In this document: positions 1 to 6,907 of the stretch, one piece after another | Layout of the letters: the number at the start of each line of letters is the position of its first letter | Numbering within the stretch: the first letter of the stretch is position 1 | Assembly (NCBI GenBank): GCA_964389495.1 | Contig: CAYMDU010000051.1 | Location: 1-12,042, forward strand | DNA from: RGIG3009 sp964389495 | Lineage (GTDB): Bacteria; Bacillota; Clostridia; Oscillospirales; Acutalibacteraceae | Length of the DNA stretch: 12,042 bases | Reading direction: 5' to 3' | Made by a program: the position numbers and the translations under genes | The notes under the pieces: generated by a model | The model's database searches: none | Told to the model about the DNA's origin: nothing | Seen by the model: the letters and a program-made list of their open reading frames with translations, nothing else

Positions 1-34
1 CCCGCAGGCAGACTTGATGTAAACGAGCCTAGAT

Positions 35-64
35 ATAATACCACAGACACCCTAGGAATGTCAA
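35..64 (-). promoter_or_regulatory. Leftward sigma-A-type promoter at the end of the lipoprotein gene
   Basis: On the minus strand TTGACA lies at 64-59 and TATTAT at 40-35, with an 18-bp spacer. The -35 box overlaps the TGA stop (63-61) of the lipoprotein gene. Transcription would start near position 28 and leave the window to the left, so the target is not visible. A short CCTAG/CTAGG inverted repeat flanks the -10 region. The match is good but promoter function is inferred from sequence only. Confidence 0.5.
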
Positions 65-1272
65 GAGGTTTTTTTGCAGATTGTAATGGTTTTGTAAGTT
101 TCGTTGTAGGTGAAGCGATATCCGGCGAGTGGCTCTGTTTGTGCCGACAAACAATCGTTCACGGTATCCGTACACCAGGACACACTGCGAATAAAAAACA
201 AGGCGTTTCCGAAGGTATCCGAAGAGAAGCGCAAATGCACGGTTTCTTCCCCGGCAGAAAACCGTGCCGCTAAGTGTTCGGCAATGTCTTCAATCCGCAA
301 AGTGCTCAAATAGGAACCGGTCATGCGGTAATAATTTTGTTCGCCGTCGGTAGCCACTGTTTTGTGGTTCACAACGGTATCCTCAACAGTATGCGTGAGC
401 AACAATTCGTCTTCGGTAAGATTAAAATAGGTGTAGGTTCCGATGGCATCATCGTCGTCCCATGTCACATCCACATAATACAGCAACTCGTCCAGTAACA
501 CGGCATTCCACATGTGCGGGCGGCCATCGCTGTCTTGCCCCGTTACTACCCCCGAGGAAATACCGGCTTGGGAAAGCAAGTATTGCATGGCATAGGCATA
601 CCCTTCGCACACGGCCTCCCCTTCAACCAGGGCACCGTAGGCGGTGAATGCCGAAGGATGTGTTTTCAGCGGATCGGTTTCTTCGGCTACCGCCGCGGCA
701 TAGCGACAACGACCGGTTACGGCATCGTGCAAAATCAATTCCGCTTGAAAAGCCGAACACGATGCCGGAACCGTTGCCATGATTTTGCCAATCTCCGCAT
801 CCAAGGCCTGCTTGGCCGCTATCCGTTCTTCCACAGCCATTGTGTAGGTTAATTTCAGTTCGGTGAGCCGTTGCTCCTCACCGTATTGCCGCCCATCGTA
901 GCCATACACACTGCCAAGATGGAAAAAGGCCGGATTGTCACGCACAAGAGCATCGTACAACATGCGGATTTGTTCTTCGTTTTGCAAGGGAACCGGCAAA
1001 GTTACACTAACCCCCGCTTGGGAAGTTCCTTCGGTGATGGTCACGCGGGAATCGACAGAGAAGCCCTCTTTTACCGCCGCATACACCGCCCCGTAATTGC
1101 GCTGCTGATCGACCGACAATTCCGCGTAAGCCCAGCCGTCCGCATACTCCGACTCGTAACAGTTTTCGGCGGTAGCAACCGTTGTGGAGGAACTCTGAGA
1201 TGAGAACGGCAAGCGAGTACATCCTGCAAACAGGAACAGCATAATCGCCAACAACACGCCCATGCGTTTCAT
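61..1272 (-). CDS. Lipoprotein with transglutaminase-like domain
   Basis: A predicted secreted, lipid-anchored protein of 403 residues. The N-terminus has two basic residues, a hydrophobic stretch and a lipobox ending at Cys18 (FAG-C), so it should be processed by Lgt and signal peptidase II and sit on the outer face of the membrane. A transglutaminase-like core (PF01841 type) lies around residues 170-280. Its probable catalytic triad is Cys222 in AVCEGYA, His253 in RPHMWN and Asp268 in YVDVTWDD. In this superfamily such domains act as cysteine proteases or transamidases, often on envelope or peptide substrates; the substrate here is unknown. The ATG at 1272 is chosen because GGAGG at 1285-1281 lies 8 bases upstream of it, whereas the earlier GTG at 1287 overlaps that site. 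It follows the LCP-like gene by 107 bases on the same strand; co-transcription is possible but not shown. Confidence 0.85.
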   Translation of the reverse strand: MKRMGVLLAIMLFLFAGCTRLPFSSQSSSTTVATAENCYESEYADGWAYAELSVDQQRNYGAVYAAVKEGFSVDSRVTITEGTSQAGVSVTLPVPLQNEEQIRMLYDALVRDNPAFFHLGSVYGYDGRQYGEEQRLTELKLTYTMAVEERIAAKQALDAEIGKIMATVPASCSAFQAELILHDAVTGRCRYAAAVAEETDPLKTHPSAFTAYGALVEGEAVCEGYAYAMQYLLSQAGISSGVVTGQDSDGRPHMWNAVLLDELLYYVDVTWDDDDAIGTYTYFNLTEDELLLTHTVEDTVVNHKTVATDGEQNYYRMTGSYLSTLRIEDIAEHLAARFSAGEETVHLRFSSDTFGNALFFIRSVSWCTDTVNDCLSAQTEPLAGYRFTYNETYKTITICKKTS

Positions 1273-1280
1273 TCTCATCA

Positions 1281-1285
1281 CCTCC
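1281..1285 (-). promoter_or_regulatory. Shine-Dalgarno site fixing the lipoprotein start
   Basis: GGAGG on the minus strand, 8 bases before the ATG at 1272. It overlaps the in-frame upstream GTG (1287) and is only 2 bases from the ATG at 1278, which rules both out as efficient starts. Confidence 0.7.
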
Positions 1286-1379
1286 ACCTATTGTAGTGTA
1301 CCACATTCTTAGGTGCTTGGCCAGCATCATTCGACAAATTGCCTCACAATCTTTGCCTTGCCAATGTCTTCTTTTTCGG

Positions 1380-2198
1380 TTATTCTGTCAACAAATACCG
1401 ACTTGCCGTTTCACTTTCCACCCACCGTCCCTGTGCCACCGATGCTGTACAAATCGCACCGTGGTTGGCAGCGGCCAACTGCTCCAGCTCGCCGCGAACG
1501 GCTGTAAACTGTGCAACAGTCAGGTGTTCTTCGCACAAAGAGGTTAAGCGTGAAAAGGCCTGCTGCAAATCACAGGCCGCCGTTAAATACCGGTTTAACA
1601 CCGCGGCTGTCAGCCCGGCATGCACCGTCGCCTGTCCAATCCCCTTATCGGACCAGCCGGTATACCGCAACAAATCGGCCATCTGAACAGAAGTCAACAC
1701 CTGCTCGCCTGCCGGCAGTGCTCCCACCGATTCCGGCAACACATACACCACACCGTTCCCCCAATACGCCACCATGTGCGACACCGCTTCCGCAGATAGC
1801 AACACGATCGCATCGTATTGCTCCTGTGTCGCTGTTTCCAAAGAAGCTGCGGCTGCTTTCCCACCGGCCGTATAGCACTGCGCCAATGTCCTCACCTGTG
1901 TGCCACACATCACTTCGGTTTCCACCGGATAGGCACAGGCACACATCGTCAGTGTGCGAGTGTCCCCTTTCACGGAAACAGCGCCGGTTAATTGATTTTC
2001 CGCATCGTGCACCAACAGGAGAACGGTGCGCGATTGCCCGCGTTCCCCCACCGCTTCCACCGCCTCCGGTTTATACTCTTGCTCGCCCCACGGCATCCAC
2101 ATTGTTGCGCCAAACAGCACCAGTGCGCCCCAAAAAGCCAGTGCCACCATCAGCGAATATGAAAAAAGCCGGCGTTGCCGTCTTGCACCATGCTTCAT
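1380..2198 (-). CDS. Membrane-anchored degenerate LCP-like protein
   Basis: A 272-residue protein with a basic N-terminus, one membrane segment at about residues 11-31 and an extracytoplasmic remainder. Residues from about 58 resemble the start of a LytR-CpsA-Psr (LCP) domain: the TVLLLVHDAE strand, a self-description strand (RTLTMCACAYPVETEV), a YTAGGKAAAASLE segment like the family's YGGP/A..TVE helix, and a DAIVLLSAEAVSHMV segment like the 'YYVVVDFEGF' region. LCP enzymes transfer glycopolymers to the cell wall. The usual catalytic arginines and aspartates, such as the SIPRDT motif, are not recognisable, so this may be a non-catalytic relative. The ATG at 2198 overlaps the stop of the ABC ATPase gene (ATGA, 2198-2195), implying translational coupling. 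The family call rests on pattern only; it could be another secreted alpha/beta protein. Confidence 0.55.
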   Translation of the reverse strand: MKHGARRQRRLFSYSLMVALAFWGALVLFGATMWMPWGEQEYKPEAVEAVGERGQSRTVLLLVHDAENQLTGAVSVKGDTRTLTMCACAYPVETEVMCGTQVRTLAQCYTAGGKAAAASLETATQEQYDAIVLLSAEAVSHMVAYWGNGVVYVLPESVGALPAGEQVLTSVQMADLLRYTGWSDKGIGQATVHAGLTAAVLNRYLTAACDLQQAFSRLTSLCEEHLTVAQFTAVRGELEQLAAANHGAICTASVAQGRWVESETASRYLLTE

Positions 2199-2863
2199 AT
2201 CTGCACACGCCCATCGTCAATGCGAACGAGGCGTTCCGCTTTGTCGGCAATGCCGGCATCATGCGTAATCAACACCACGGTTTTTCCCTCACAATTCAAC
2301 GCATGCAAAATGCCCATCACTTCGCCACCGGATTGTCTGTCCAAATTGCCGGTGGGTTCGTCTGCTAATATCAACGACGGCGACATCGCAATGGCACGCG
2401 CAATCGCCACACGCTGTTGTTGTCCGCCGGATAATTCAAACGGGCGATGTGTCAACCGTTGTTCCAACCCAACCCGTTCCAAGCTGTCACGCGCCCGACG
2501 GCGGCGTTCTTCGCGGGATATTCCTCGGTACATCAGCGGCAATTCCACATTTTCCAGTGCGGTCAATGAAGAAATCAAATGAAACCCCTGGAACACAAAT
2601 CCGATATACTCTCCCCGCACACGGGCACGATACTTTTCGCTGCAACGGGACATATCCCGCCCTGCCAAATAGTAACTGCCGCCGGTGGGGCTGTCCAAGC
2701 AACCGAGAATATTCATCAATGTAGATTTTCCGGAACCCGACCGTCCGACAACAGCCACAAACTCTCCTCTGCTAATTGTCAACGACACGCTATCCAACGC
2801 CCGCACCGTGCCGGCACCGGTTTTGTAGCATTTACTGACATCCCGCAAAGTAATCAGTTCCAC
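2195..2863 (-). CDS. ABC transporter ATP-binding protein, LolD/MacB class
   Basis: A 222-residue cytoplasmic ATPase with the complete nucleotide-binding domain: Walker A GRSGSGKST (40-48), Q-loop Gln92 (FQGFHL), signature LSGGQQQ (144-150), Walker B LILADE (164-169), D-loop GNLD (172-175) and H-loop His201 (THD). The sequence order and length fit the LolD/MacB/FtsE group, which couple to FtsX-type permeases and work in lipoprotein release, peptide export or stress sensing. The GTG start at 2863 is preferred because GGGAGG (2877-2872) lies 8 bases upstream; longer in-frame starts to 2917 would place that site inside the gene and extend into the divergent promoter. The next gene overlaps its stop. 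No permease is adjacent: downstream is the LCP-like gene and upstream is a divergently transcribed gene. Family certain, substrate unknown. Confidence 0.92.
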   Translation of the reverse strand: MELITLRDVSKCYKTGAGTVRALDSVSLTISRGEFVAVVGRSGSGKSTLMNILGCLDSPTGGSYYLAGRDMSRCSEKYRARVRGEYIGFVFQGFHLISSLTALENVELPLMYRGISREERRRRARDSLERVGLEQRLTHRPFELSGGQQQRVAIARAIAMSPSLILADEPTGNLDRQSGGEVMGILHALNCEGKTVVLITHDAGIADKAERLVRIDDGRVQI

Positions 2864-2871
2864 GCCTTTCG

Positions 2872-2877
2872 CCTCCC
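2872..2877 (-). promoter_or_regulatory. Shine-Dalgarno site selecting the GTG start of the ABC ATPase
   Basis: GGGAGG on the minus strand, 8 bases upstream of the GTG at 2863. It decides for the 222-residue form, whose N-terminus (MELITLRDVSK) matches the usual start of this ATPase class. Confidence 0.7.
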
Positions 2878-2910
2878 GCGATAGTATGCCCTGCAAAGCG
2901 CAAGAATATC

Positions 2911-2939
2911 TTGACATTTCGCCAAGACATTTATATAAT
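2911..2939 (+). promoter_or_regulatory. Consensus sigma-A promoter for the acyltransferase gene
   Basis: TTGACA (2911-2916) and TATAAT (2934-2939) with a 17-bp spacer, a full match to the vegetative consensus. Transcription should start near 2946, leaving a leader of about 30 bases before the ATG at 2975. The leader carries TGAGTCA (2947-2953) and AAAGGAG (2958-2964). Confidence 0.85.
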
Positions 2940-2952
2940 GAAACCGTGAGTC

Positions 2953-2967
2953 AAAGTAAAGGAGCGT
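2953..2967 (+). repeat. Shared 15-base leader element, copy 1
   Basis: AAAGTAAAGGAGCGT, containing the ribosome binding site of the acyltransferase gene. The identical 15 bases occur at 9489-9503 before the DUF3795 gene. In both places a TGA(G/C)TCA heptamer lies just upstream and the promoter is TTGACA-17-TATAAT. Confidence 0.75.
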
Positions 2968-2974
2968 AATCTCC

Positions 2975-3877
2975 ATGCTATCGCACTATCAACAGTTGCT
3001 GCAACGGCTTTCTCTCGGTGAAGAAGCCACCGACTATCTTTGGAAAGCCTGCGAAACCCTGCTGGTAACACACAGCAACCAAGTGGTTGCCACCATCAAT
3101 GCCTTCACCGATGGTCAAACCGATTTGCCTTCGGCTTGCGAACAAATGCGCCCGCTTGCTGCAGCTCTCAGCATCCCGTGGCGCACTTCAGATTTCATCG
3201 TGGTTGCCTGTGCTTCACACGCCTTGCTGAACGATTATCTTCAAAGCGGTTTCAGCGAAACTTTGTTTTGGAACACCATGGGCGGCGACCTTCGTTGCAA
3301 GCTCAAAGAATCCCATGCTATTCACGGTGAGTGGGGATTGAATTATGCGAATTGGTACACTCTCTTTTTCAAAAAAGATTTGTTCCGGCTGGGGCGTTTG
3401 GAATACGAACGCTGCCTATCGCCCATGAAAGACCCCATCACCGTTGGCAACCATATCATCCGTCCGGAAGATACCGTATACAGCATTCACATTCCGTCCA
3501 CTGGCGAACCGCTCGACCGAAAAAGTCGCATGGAAAGCTACCGATTGGCCTACGATTTTTTTGCCGAGGAACGCCGCGGGGAACCGTTGTATGCCTGTTG
3601 CCTTTCGTGGCTGTTGTTTCCCGCCAATCGGGAAATTTTTCCATTGCATTTGAATACGGTGGATTTTATGAACGATTTTAAAATTGTGGATTCGCAGCCC
3701 AACGAATTCCGCGATTTGTGGCGCGTGTTCGGCGTTCCGTTCAACGGCGACCTGTCGGTGTTGCCGCGCGACAACACCATGCGCCGCGCCTTCGGCACCT
3801 GGCTGGATCAAGGCGGTATTCCCGGCTACGGTGTCGGCTATTTTGTGTTCGACGGGCAACATATACTCACGCAATAG
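2975..3877 (+). CDS. Acyltransferase-domain protein (DUF5596 / GNAT-like C-terminal family)
   Basis: A 300-residue soluble protein of the Bacillota family annotated as 'acyltransferase domain-containing', with an N-terminal helical domain (about 1-120) and a GNAT-like C-terminal domain (about 125-295). Recognisable family signatures are the LFKKDLFRLGRLEYE-type segment (here FFKKDLFRLGRLEYE near 130-144), VYSIHIPSTGEPLD (about 168-181), the SYRLAYDFF helix and the SWLLFP segment (about 211-216). The likely activity is acyl transfer from an acyl-CoA or acyl-carrier protein, but no substrate is known to me. The ATG at 2975 follows AAAGGAG by 10 bases and sits behind its own consensus promoter, divergent from the ABC ATPase. 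The phosphodiesterase gene begins 60 bases after its stop with no visible terminator between, so the two may be co-transcribed. Its leader resembles that of the DUF3795 gene at 9510. Confidence 0.75.
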   Translation: MLSHYQQLLQRLSLGEEATDYLWKACETLLVTHSNQVVATINAFTDGQTDLPSACEQMRPLAAALSIPWRTSDFIVVACASHALLNDYLQSGFSETLFWNTMGGDLRCKLKESHAIHGEWGLNYANWYTLFFKKDLFRLGRLEYERCLSPMKDPITVGNHIIRPEDTVYSIHIPSTGEPLDRKSRMESYRLAYDFFAEERRGEPLYACCLSWLLFPANREIFPLHLNTVDFMNDFKIVDSQPNEFRDLWRVFGVPFNGDLSVLPRDNTMRRAFGTWLDQGGIPGYGVGYFVFDGQHILTQ

Positions 3878-3937
3878 CCCCACTTCGTACCATAAACACC
3901 GGCTGTGTATTTATAAATAATCAAAGGAGAATGTACC

Positions 3938-4774
3938 ATGAATTTTCGCTATTTGGGAACCGCTGCCGCCGAAGGATTTCCGGCACTGTTTTGCGACTGC
4001 GACAACTGCCGCCGCGCGCGGAAAGCCGGCGGTCGCAACCTTCGGGGACGATCGCAAGCCATCATCGACAATCGGCTTTTGCTGGATTTTCCCGCCGACA
4101 CCTGCTCACGCATGTTGGCCGGGCAACTGGATCTTCCCGCCCTGCGCCACTGCCTGATCACGCATTTTCACGAAGATCATTTGTATCCCACCGAACTGGG
4201 AATGCGCCGCATCGGCTTTGCTTTTCCGTCCGATGATACCCCCTTTGTGCTATACGGAACCGCTCAATCGTTGGAACCGGCCGCTACCGACCCGCATCTT
4301 ACCCATGTTTTGGAAAGCGGCCGCGTACAGTTGCGGGAAATTCGCCCGTTTGAGCCGTTCACCGTTGAACACTACACCGTTACGGCATTGCCGGCCAATC
4401 ATTGCCCCGGTGCCACCTTTTATCACATCACCGACGGCCGTGTCACCGTACTTTACGCACACGACACCGGCTATTTCTTCGACGAAGTGTGGGATTGGAT
4501 GGCGCAAGAAAAACCGCAATATCAGTTTCTGTCGCTGGATTGCACAGGCGGTATCAGCACCGAGGGATACCGCGACGGGCACATGCGCTTGGCCACGGCT
4601 TGCGAAGTACGCGACCGTTTGCAATCGATGGGATGTATCGCCCCGAATGCACGCCTGTTCCTTAATCATTTTTCGCACAACGGCATGGCGGATTACGATG
4701 AAATGCAGGAACCGGCTGCGCACTGCGGATTTGAAGTATCCTACGACGGCTGTGAACTGACGATTGGGGAATAA
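3938..4774 (+). CDS. PhnP-like metallo-beta-lactamase-fold phosphodiesterase
   Basis: A 278-residue cytoplasmic metallohydrolase. The metal-binding signature is THFHEDH (His76, His78, Asp80, His81), followed by His155 (PANH), Asp176 (AHDTG) and His244/His247 (LNHFSH), a complete two-metal set. A C-x-C-x2-C cluster near the N-terminus (Cys19, Cys21, Cys24, in FCDCDNCRRAR) matches the structural zinc site of PhnP, the phosphoribosyl 1,2-cyclic phosphodiesterase of the C-P lyase pathway. No phn genes are present here, so a stand-alone role on some cyclic phosphate or phosphodiester is more likely than phosphonate breakdown. The start at 3938 follows AAAGGAG (3923-3929) by 8 bases. The next transcription unit begins with a promoter directly after its stop codon. 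The fold and metal site are certain; the substrate is inferred. Confidence 0.88.
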   Translation: MNFRYLGTAAAEGFPALFCDCDNCRRARKAGGRNLRGRSQAIIDNRLLLDFPADTCSRMLAGQLDLPALRHCLITHFHEDHLYPTELGMRRIGFAFPSDDTPFVLYGTAQSLEPAATDPHLTHVLESGRVQLREIRPFEPFTVEHYTVTALPANHCPGATFYHITDGRVTVLYAHDTGYFFDEVWDWMAQEKPQYQFLSLDCTGGISTEGYRDGHMRLATACEVRDRLQSMGCIAPNARLFLNHFSHNGMADYDEMQEPAAHCGFEVSYDGCELTIGE

Positions 4775-4777
4775 CGC

Positions 4778-4806
4778 TTGACATTTATTCTTTATCGGTG
4801 TACAAT
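4778..4806 (+). promoter_or_regulatory. Promoter of the glp operon
   Basis: TTGACA (4778-4783) and TACAAT (4801-4806) with a 17-bp spacer, starting 3 bases after the stop of the phosphodiesterase gene. Transcription should begin near 4813, immediately before the leader hairpin at 4819. Confidence 0.8.
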
Positions 4807-4818
4807 AAGCCATGGAGT

Positions 4819-4870
4819 AAACGGAGATATAAAAACCACCAAGGGGTTTTTTATATCTCCGTTTCATTTT
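4819..4870 (+). promoter_or_regulatory. Terminator-like leader hairpin, probable GlpP-controlled attenuator
   Basis: An almost perfect inverted repeat: arm 4819-4837 pairs with 4845-4864 over about 19 base pairs with a single bulged T, and the loop is 7 bases. The 3' side runs into a U-rich tract (TTTCATTTTT, 4862-4871), giving the form of an intrinsic terminator inside the untranslated leader, only about 6 bases from the predicted start of transcription. In Bacillus subtilis, GlpP bound to glycerol-3-phosphate prevents termination at inverted repeats in glp leaders. Here the hairpin precedes glpP itself and the oxidation genes, so autogenous antitermination is the natural reading. The hairpin is seen; GlpP control is inferred. 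Confidence 0.72.
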
Positions 4871-4887
4871 TGGTAGGGGGACATTGT

Positions 4888-5451
4888 ATGGAACGCTCTG
4901 CACTGATTGACCGCTTGGAACGCAGCCCGGTTATCGCCTCGGTATTCAACGAACAGGCATTTCACACCGCACTGCATTCGCCGTCCGAAGTACTGTTTTA
5001 TCAAAACATCAGTTTGCCGCATATCCAAGAGCAAATCAACGAAGCACACGCCGTTGATAAATTGCTGTTCATTCACATGGATTTGGCCGAAGGCCTGGGC
5101 AAAGACCGCACCGCTGTGGAGTATCTGGCAGCTTGCGGTGCCGACGGGCTCATCAGCACTCGCGGCCAGCTCATTCGTTACGCGCGCGAAGCCGGATTGT
5201 TCACCGTGCAACGATTTTTCCTGCTGGACTCGCAAAGTCTGTCCGGCGTTGACAACATGATCGCCACCACCAATCCCGACTGGATTGAAGTCATTCCCGG
5301 TGTGATCGGCAAAGCCATCCAACGCTTTGCCGGCGGGCGTGTTCCTGTGATTGCCGGCGGGTTGATCGAAACCAAAGCCGAAGTCACCGAAGCACTGCGC
5401 TGCGGCGCTTCCGCTGTGTCAACCAGCCGTGAAGATTTGTGGTATTTGTAA
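4888..5451 (+). CDS. glpP: Glycerol-3-phosphate-responsive antiterminator
   Basis: A 187-residue cytoplasmic protein of the G3P antiterminator family (PF04309), predicted (beta-alpha)-barrel-like. Family segments are FIHMDLAEGLGKD (61-73), IEVIPG (133-138), PVIAGGLIE (153-161) and the C-terminal SAVSTS (about 175-180), which together form the phosphate and G3P pocket in this family. It senses glycerol-3-phosphate and permits transcription through leader terminators of glp genes, also affecting mRNA stability in B. subtilis. The ATG at 4888 is chosen because it follows a G-rich site (4876-4880) and begins at the conserved N-terminus; an in-frame upstream start at 4798 would run through the promoter and leader hairpin. 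It is the first gene of the operon, and its stop codon lies within the Shine-Dalgarno site of the next gene. Confidence 0.9.
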   Translation: MERSALIDRLERSPVIASVFNEQAFHTALHSPSEVLFYQNISLPHIQEQINEAHAVDKLLFIHMDLAEGLGKDRTAVEYLAACGADGLISTRGQLIRYAREAGLFTVQRFFLLDSQSLSGVDNMIATTNPDWIEVIPGVIGKAIQRFAGGRVPVIAGGLIETKAEVTEALRCGASAVSTSREDLWYL

Positions 5452-5463
5452 GGAGTGGTACCC

Positions 5464-6894
5464 ATGGTAGATGTTATCATTGCCGGTGCCGGCGTGATCG
5501 GCGGCATGGTAGCGCGCGAACTGTCGCGCTATCAAGTATCGGTTTGCTTGCTGGAAAAAGAAAACGATGTGGCCTGCGGAGCCAGCAAAGCCAACAGCGG
5601 CATTATTCACGCCGGATTCGATCCGGAACCGCACACCCTTAAAGCCAAATTGAATGTGGAAGGCGTGCCGTTACTGTTTGAAGCGGCCGAGCAACTGCAT
5701 GTTCCGCATCGCCGCAACGGGTCGCTGGTTGTAGCCTTCGGTGCCGAGGAGGAGCCGGCTTTGCACGAATTGTACAATCGTGGCAAAATCAACGGCGTTC
5801 CCGAATTGCAACTGCTCAGCGGCAACGAAGCGCGGCAACTGGAACCGGCACTTTCTCCGGAAGTCACCTTGGCATTGCTGGCCCCCACCGCCGGCATCAT
5901 TTGCCCTTATGCGTTAACCATTGCTGCCGTAGGAAATGCTATGGACAACGGCGTTGAACTGTTCCGCCTGTTCGACATTGTTGCTGTGGAGCACAATCAC
6001 AACAGCTTCACTGTTACAGCCAAAGACGGGCGCCGTGTACAGGGCCGCTATTTGGTTAACTGCGCCGGAGGCGGTGCCGATACCATTGCCGCCTTGGCAG
6101 GAGATTCCTCTTTCTCGCTCATCCCCCGTGCGGGTGAGTACCTGTTACTCGACAAAAGCGAAGGCAACCGTGTATCCCACACCGTTTTCCAAGTCCCCAC
6201 CCAGGCAGGGAAAGGGGTGCTTGTCACCCCCACCGCCGATAACAACCTGCTTGTCGGTCCCACCGCCACACCGGTGGCGCATGCCGACAACACCGAAACC
6301 ACCTCCAACGGGTTACAACAAGTAATGCAACTTTCCCAAAAGAGTGTGCCGTCTTTGGATTTGCGGCAAGTGATCACCTCCTTTTCCGGCGTGCGTGCCT
6401 CCACGGCCGGCGGTGATTTTATTTTGAAAAAATCGGAAACGGTGGCCAACCTCATTCATGCCGCCGCCATCGATTCACCGGGCCTGTCCTCCTGTGTTGC
6501 CATTGCCCGCCGTGTTGTGCAATTATTGCAGCAAGTCGGGTTGCAAACGGTCAAGCGCAGCCGGTGGAACGGCGAGCGGGAAAACACCCATGCGTTCCGC
6601 GCTATGACCAACGACGAGAAAAACGCCTATATTCATCAGCATCCCGACTACGGGCGCATTGTTTGTCGCTGTGAAACCGTTAGCGAAGGTGAAATTCGCG
6701 ACGCCATCCGCCGCAATCCACCCGCCTGGGATATCGACGGCGTGAAACGACGCACCCGTTCCGGCATGGGACGATGTCAAGGTGGTTTTTGCATGCCGCT
6801 GGTAATCAATCTTCTTGCGGAAGAACACGGGATACCGGCAGAACAAGTAACCAAAAACGGCCCCGGTTCCGAGCCGTTGATCGGCAAACTGTGA
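5464..6894 (+). CDS. GlpA-like FAD-dependent G3P dehydrogenase subunit with BFD-type iron-sulfur domain
   Basis: A 476-residue flavoprotein. Residues 1 to about 360 form a DAO-type FAD domain with the dinucleotide motif GAGVIG (8-13) and the NSGIIHAGFDPEPHTLKAK segment (about 45-63) typical of anaerobic GlpA and its clostridial relatives. The C-terminal part (about 398-450) is a BFD-like [2Fe-2S] domain with Cys401, Cys403, Cys438 and Cys443 (CRC...CQGGFC). It is expected to oxidise sn-glycerol-3-phosphate to dihydroxyacetone phosphate and pass electrons through its cluster to the partner proteins encoded next. The ATG at 5464 follows AAGGAG (5450-5455) by 8 bases; that site overlaps the TAA stop of glpP, so translation is probably coupled. 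An in-frame GTG at 5455 overlaps the ribosome site and is rejected. G3P as substrate is inferred from family and operon; other 2-hydroxy-acid substrates are possible. Confidence 0.87.
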   Translation: MVDVIIAGAGVIGGMVARELSRYQVSVCLLEKENDVACGASKANSGIIHAGFDPEPHTLKAKLNVEGVPLLFEAAEQLHVPHRRNGSLVVAFGAEEEPALHELYNRGKINGVPELQLLSGNEARQLEPALSPEVTLALLAPTAGIICPYALTIAAVGNAMDNGVELFRLFDIVAVEHNHNSFTVTAKDGRRVQGRYLVNCAGGGADTIAALAGDSSFSLIPRAGEYLLLDKSEGNRVSHTVFQVPTQAGKGVLVTPTADNNLLVGPTATPVAHADNTETTSNGLQQVMQLSQKSVPSLDLRQVITSFSGVRASTAGGDFILKKSETVANLIHAAAIDSPGLSSCVAIARRVVQLLQQVGLQTVKRSRWNGERENTHAFRAMTNDEKNAYIHQHPDYGRIVCRCETVSEGEIRDAIRRNPPAWDIDGVKRRTRSGMGRCQGGFCMPLVINLLAEEHGIPAEQVTKNGPGSEPLIGKL

Positions 6895-6907
6895 GGAGGG
6901 CAAAGCC

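Noticed and set aside
1288..1379. Terminator or promoter between the LCP-like and lipoprotein genes
   Set aside because: Only short, weak stems and poor promoter matches were found on the minus strand, so nothing is called.
1511..2368. Long plus-strand open frame (285 codons) opposite the LCP-like gene
   Set aside because: It is rich in Pro, Arg, Thr and Ser with no family resemblance, has no good ribosome site, and spans two genes coded on the other strand whose features are convincing.
2932..2960. Possible leftward promoter for the ABC ATPase (TTTACT at 2960-2955, TATATA at 2937-2932, 17-bp spacer)
   Set aside because: Both boxes match the consensus only loosely, and the region is fully occupied by the strong rightward promoter; a true leftward promoter must exist somewhere here but I cannot place it.
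3416..3883. Minus-strand open frame opposite the acyltransferase
   Set aside because: No recognisable motif or ribosome site; the plus-strand frame matches a known family over its length.
3878..3937. Promoter or terminator between the acyltransferase and phosphodiesterase genes
   Set aside because: A TTTATAAATAA stretch is present but no paired -35 box, and there is no stable hairpin.
4798..4887. Upstream in-frame extension of glpP
   Set aside because: The added residues would be coded by the -10 region and the hairpin; the ATG at 4888 fits the family N-terminus.
4250..4903. Minus-strand open frame (217 codons) opposite the phosphodiesterase gene
   Set aside because: It runs through the glp promoter and leader hairpin, shows no domain, and lies opposite a gene with a complete metal site.
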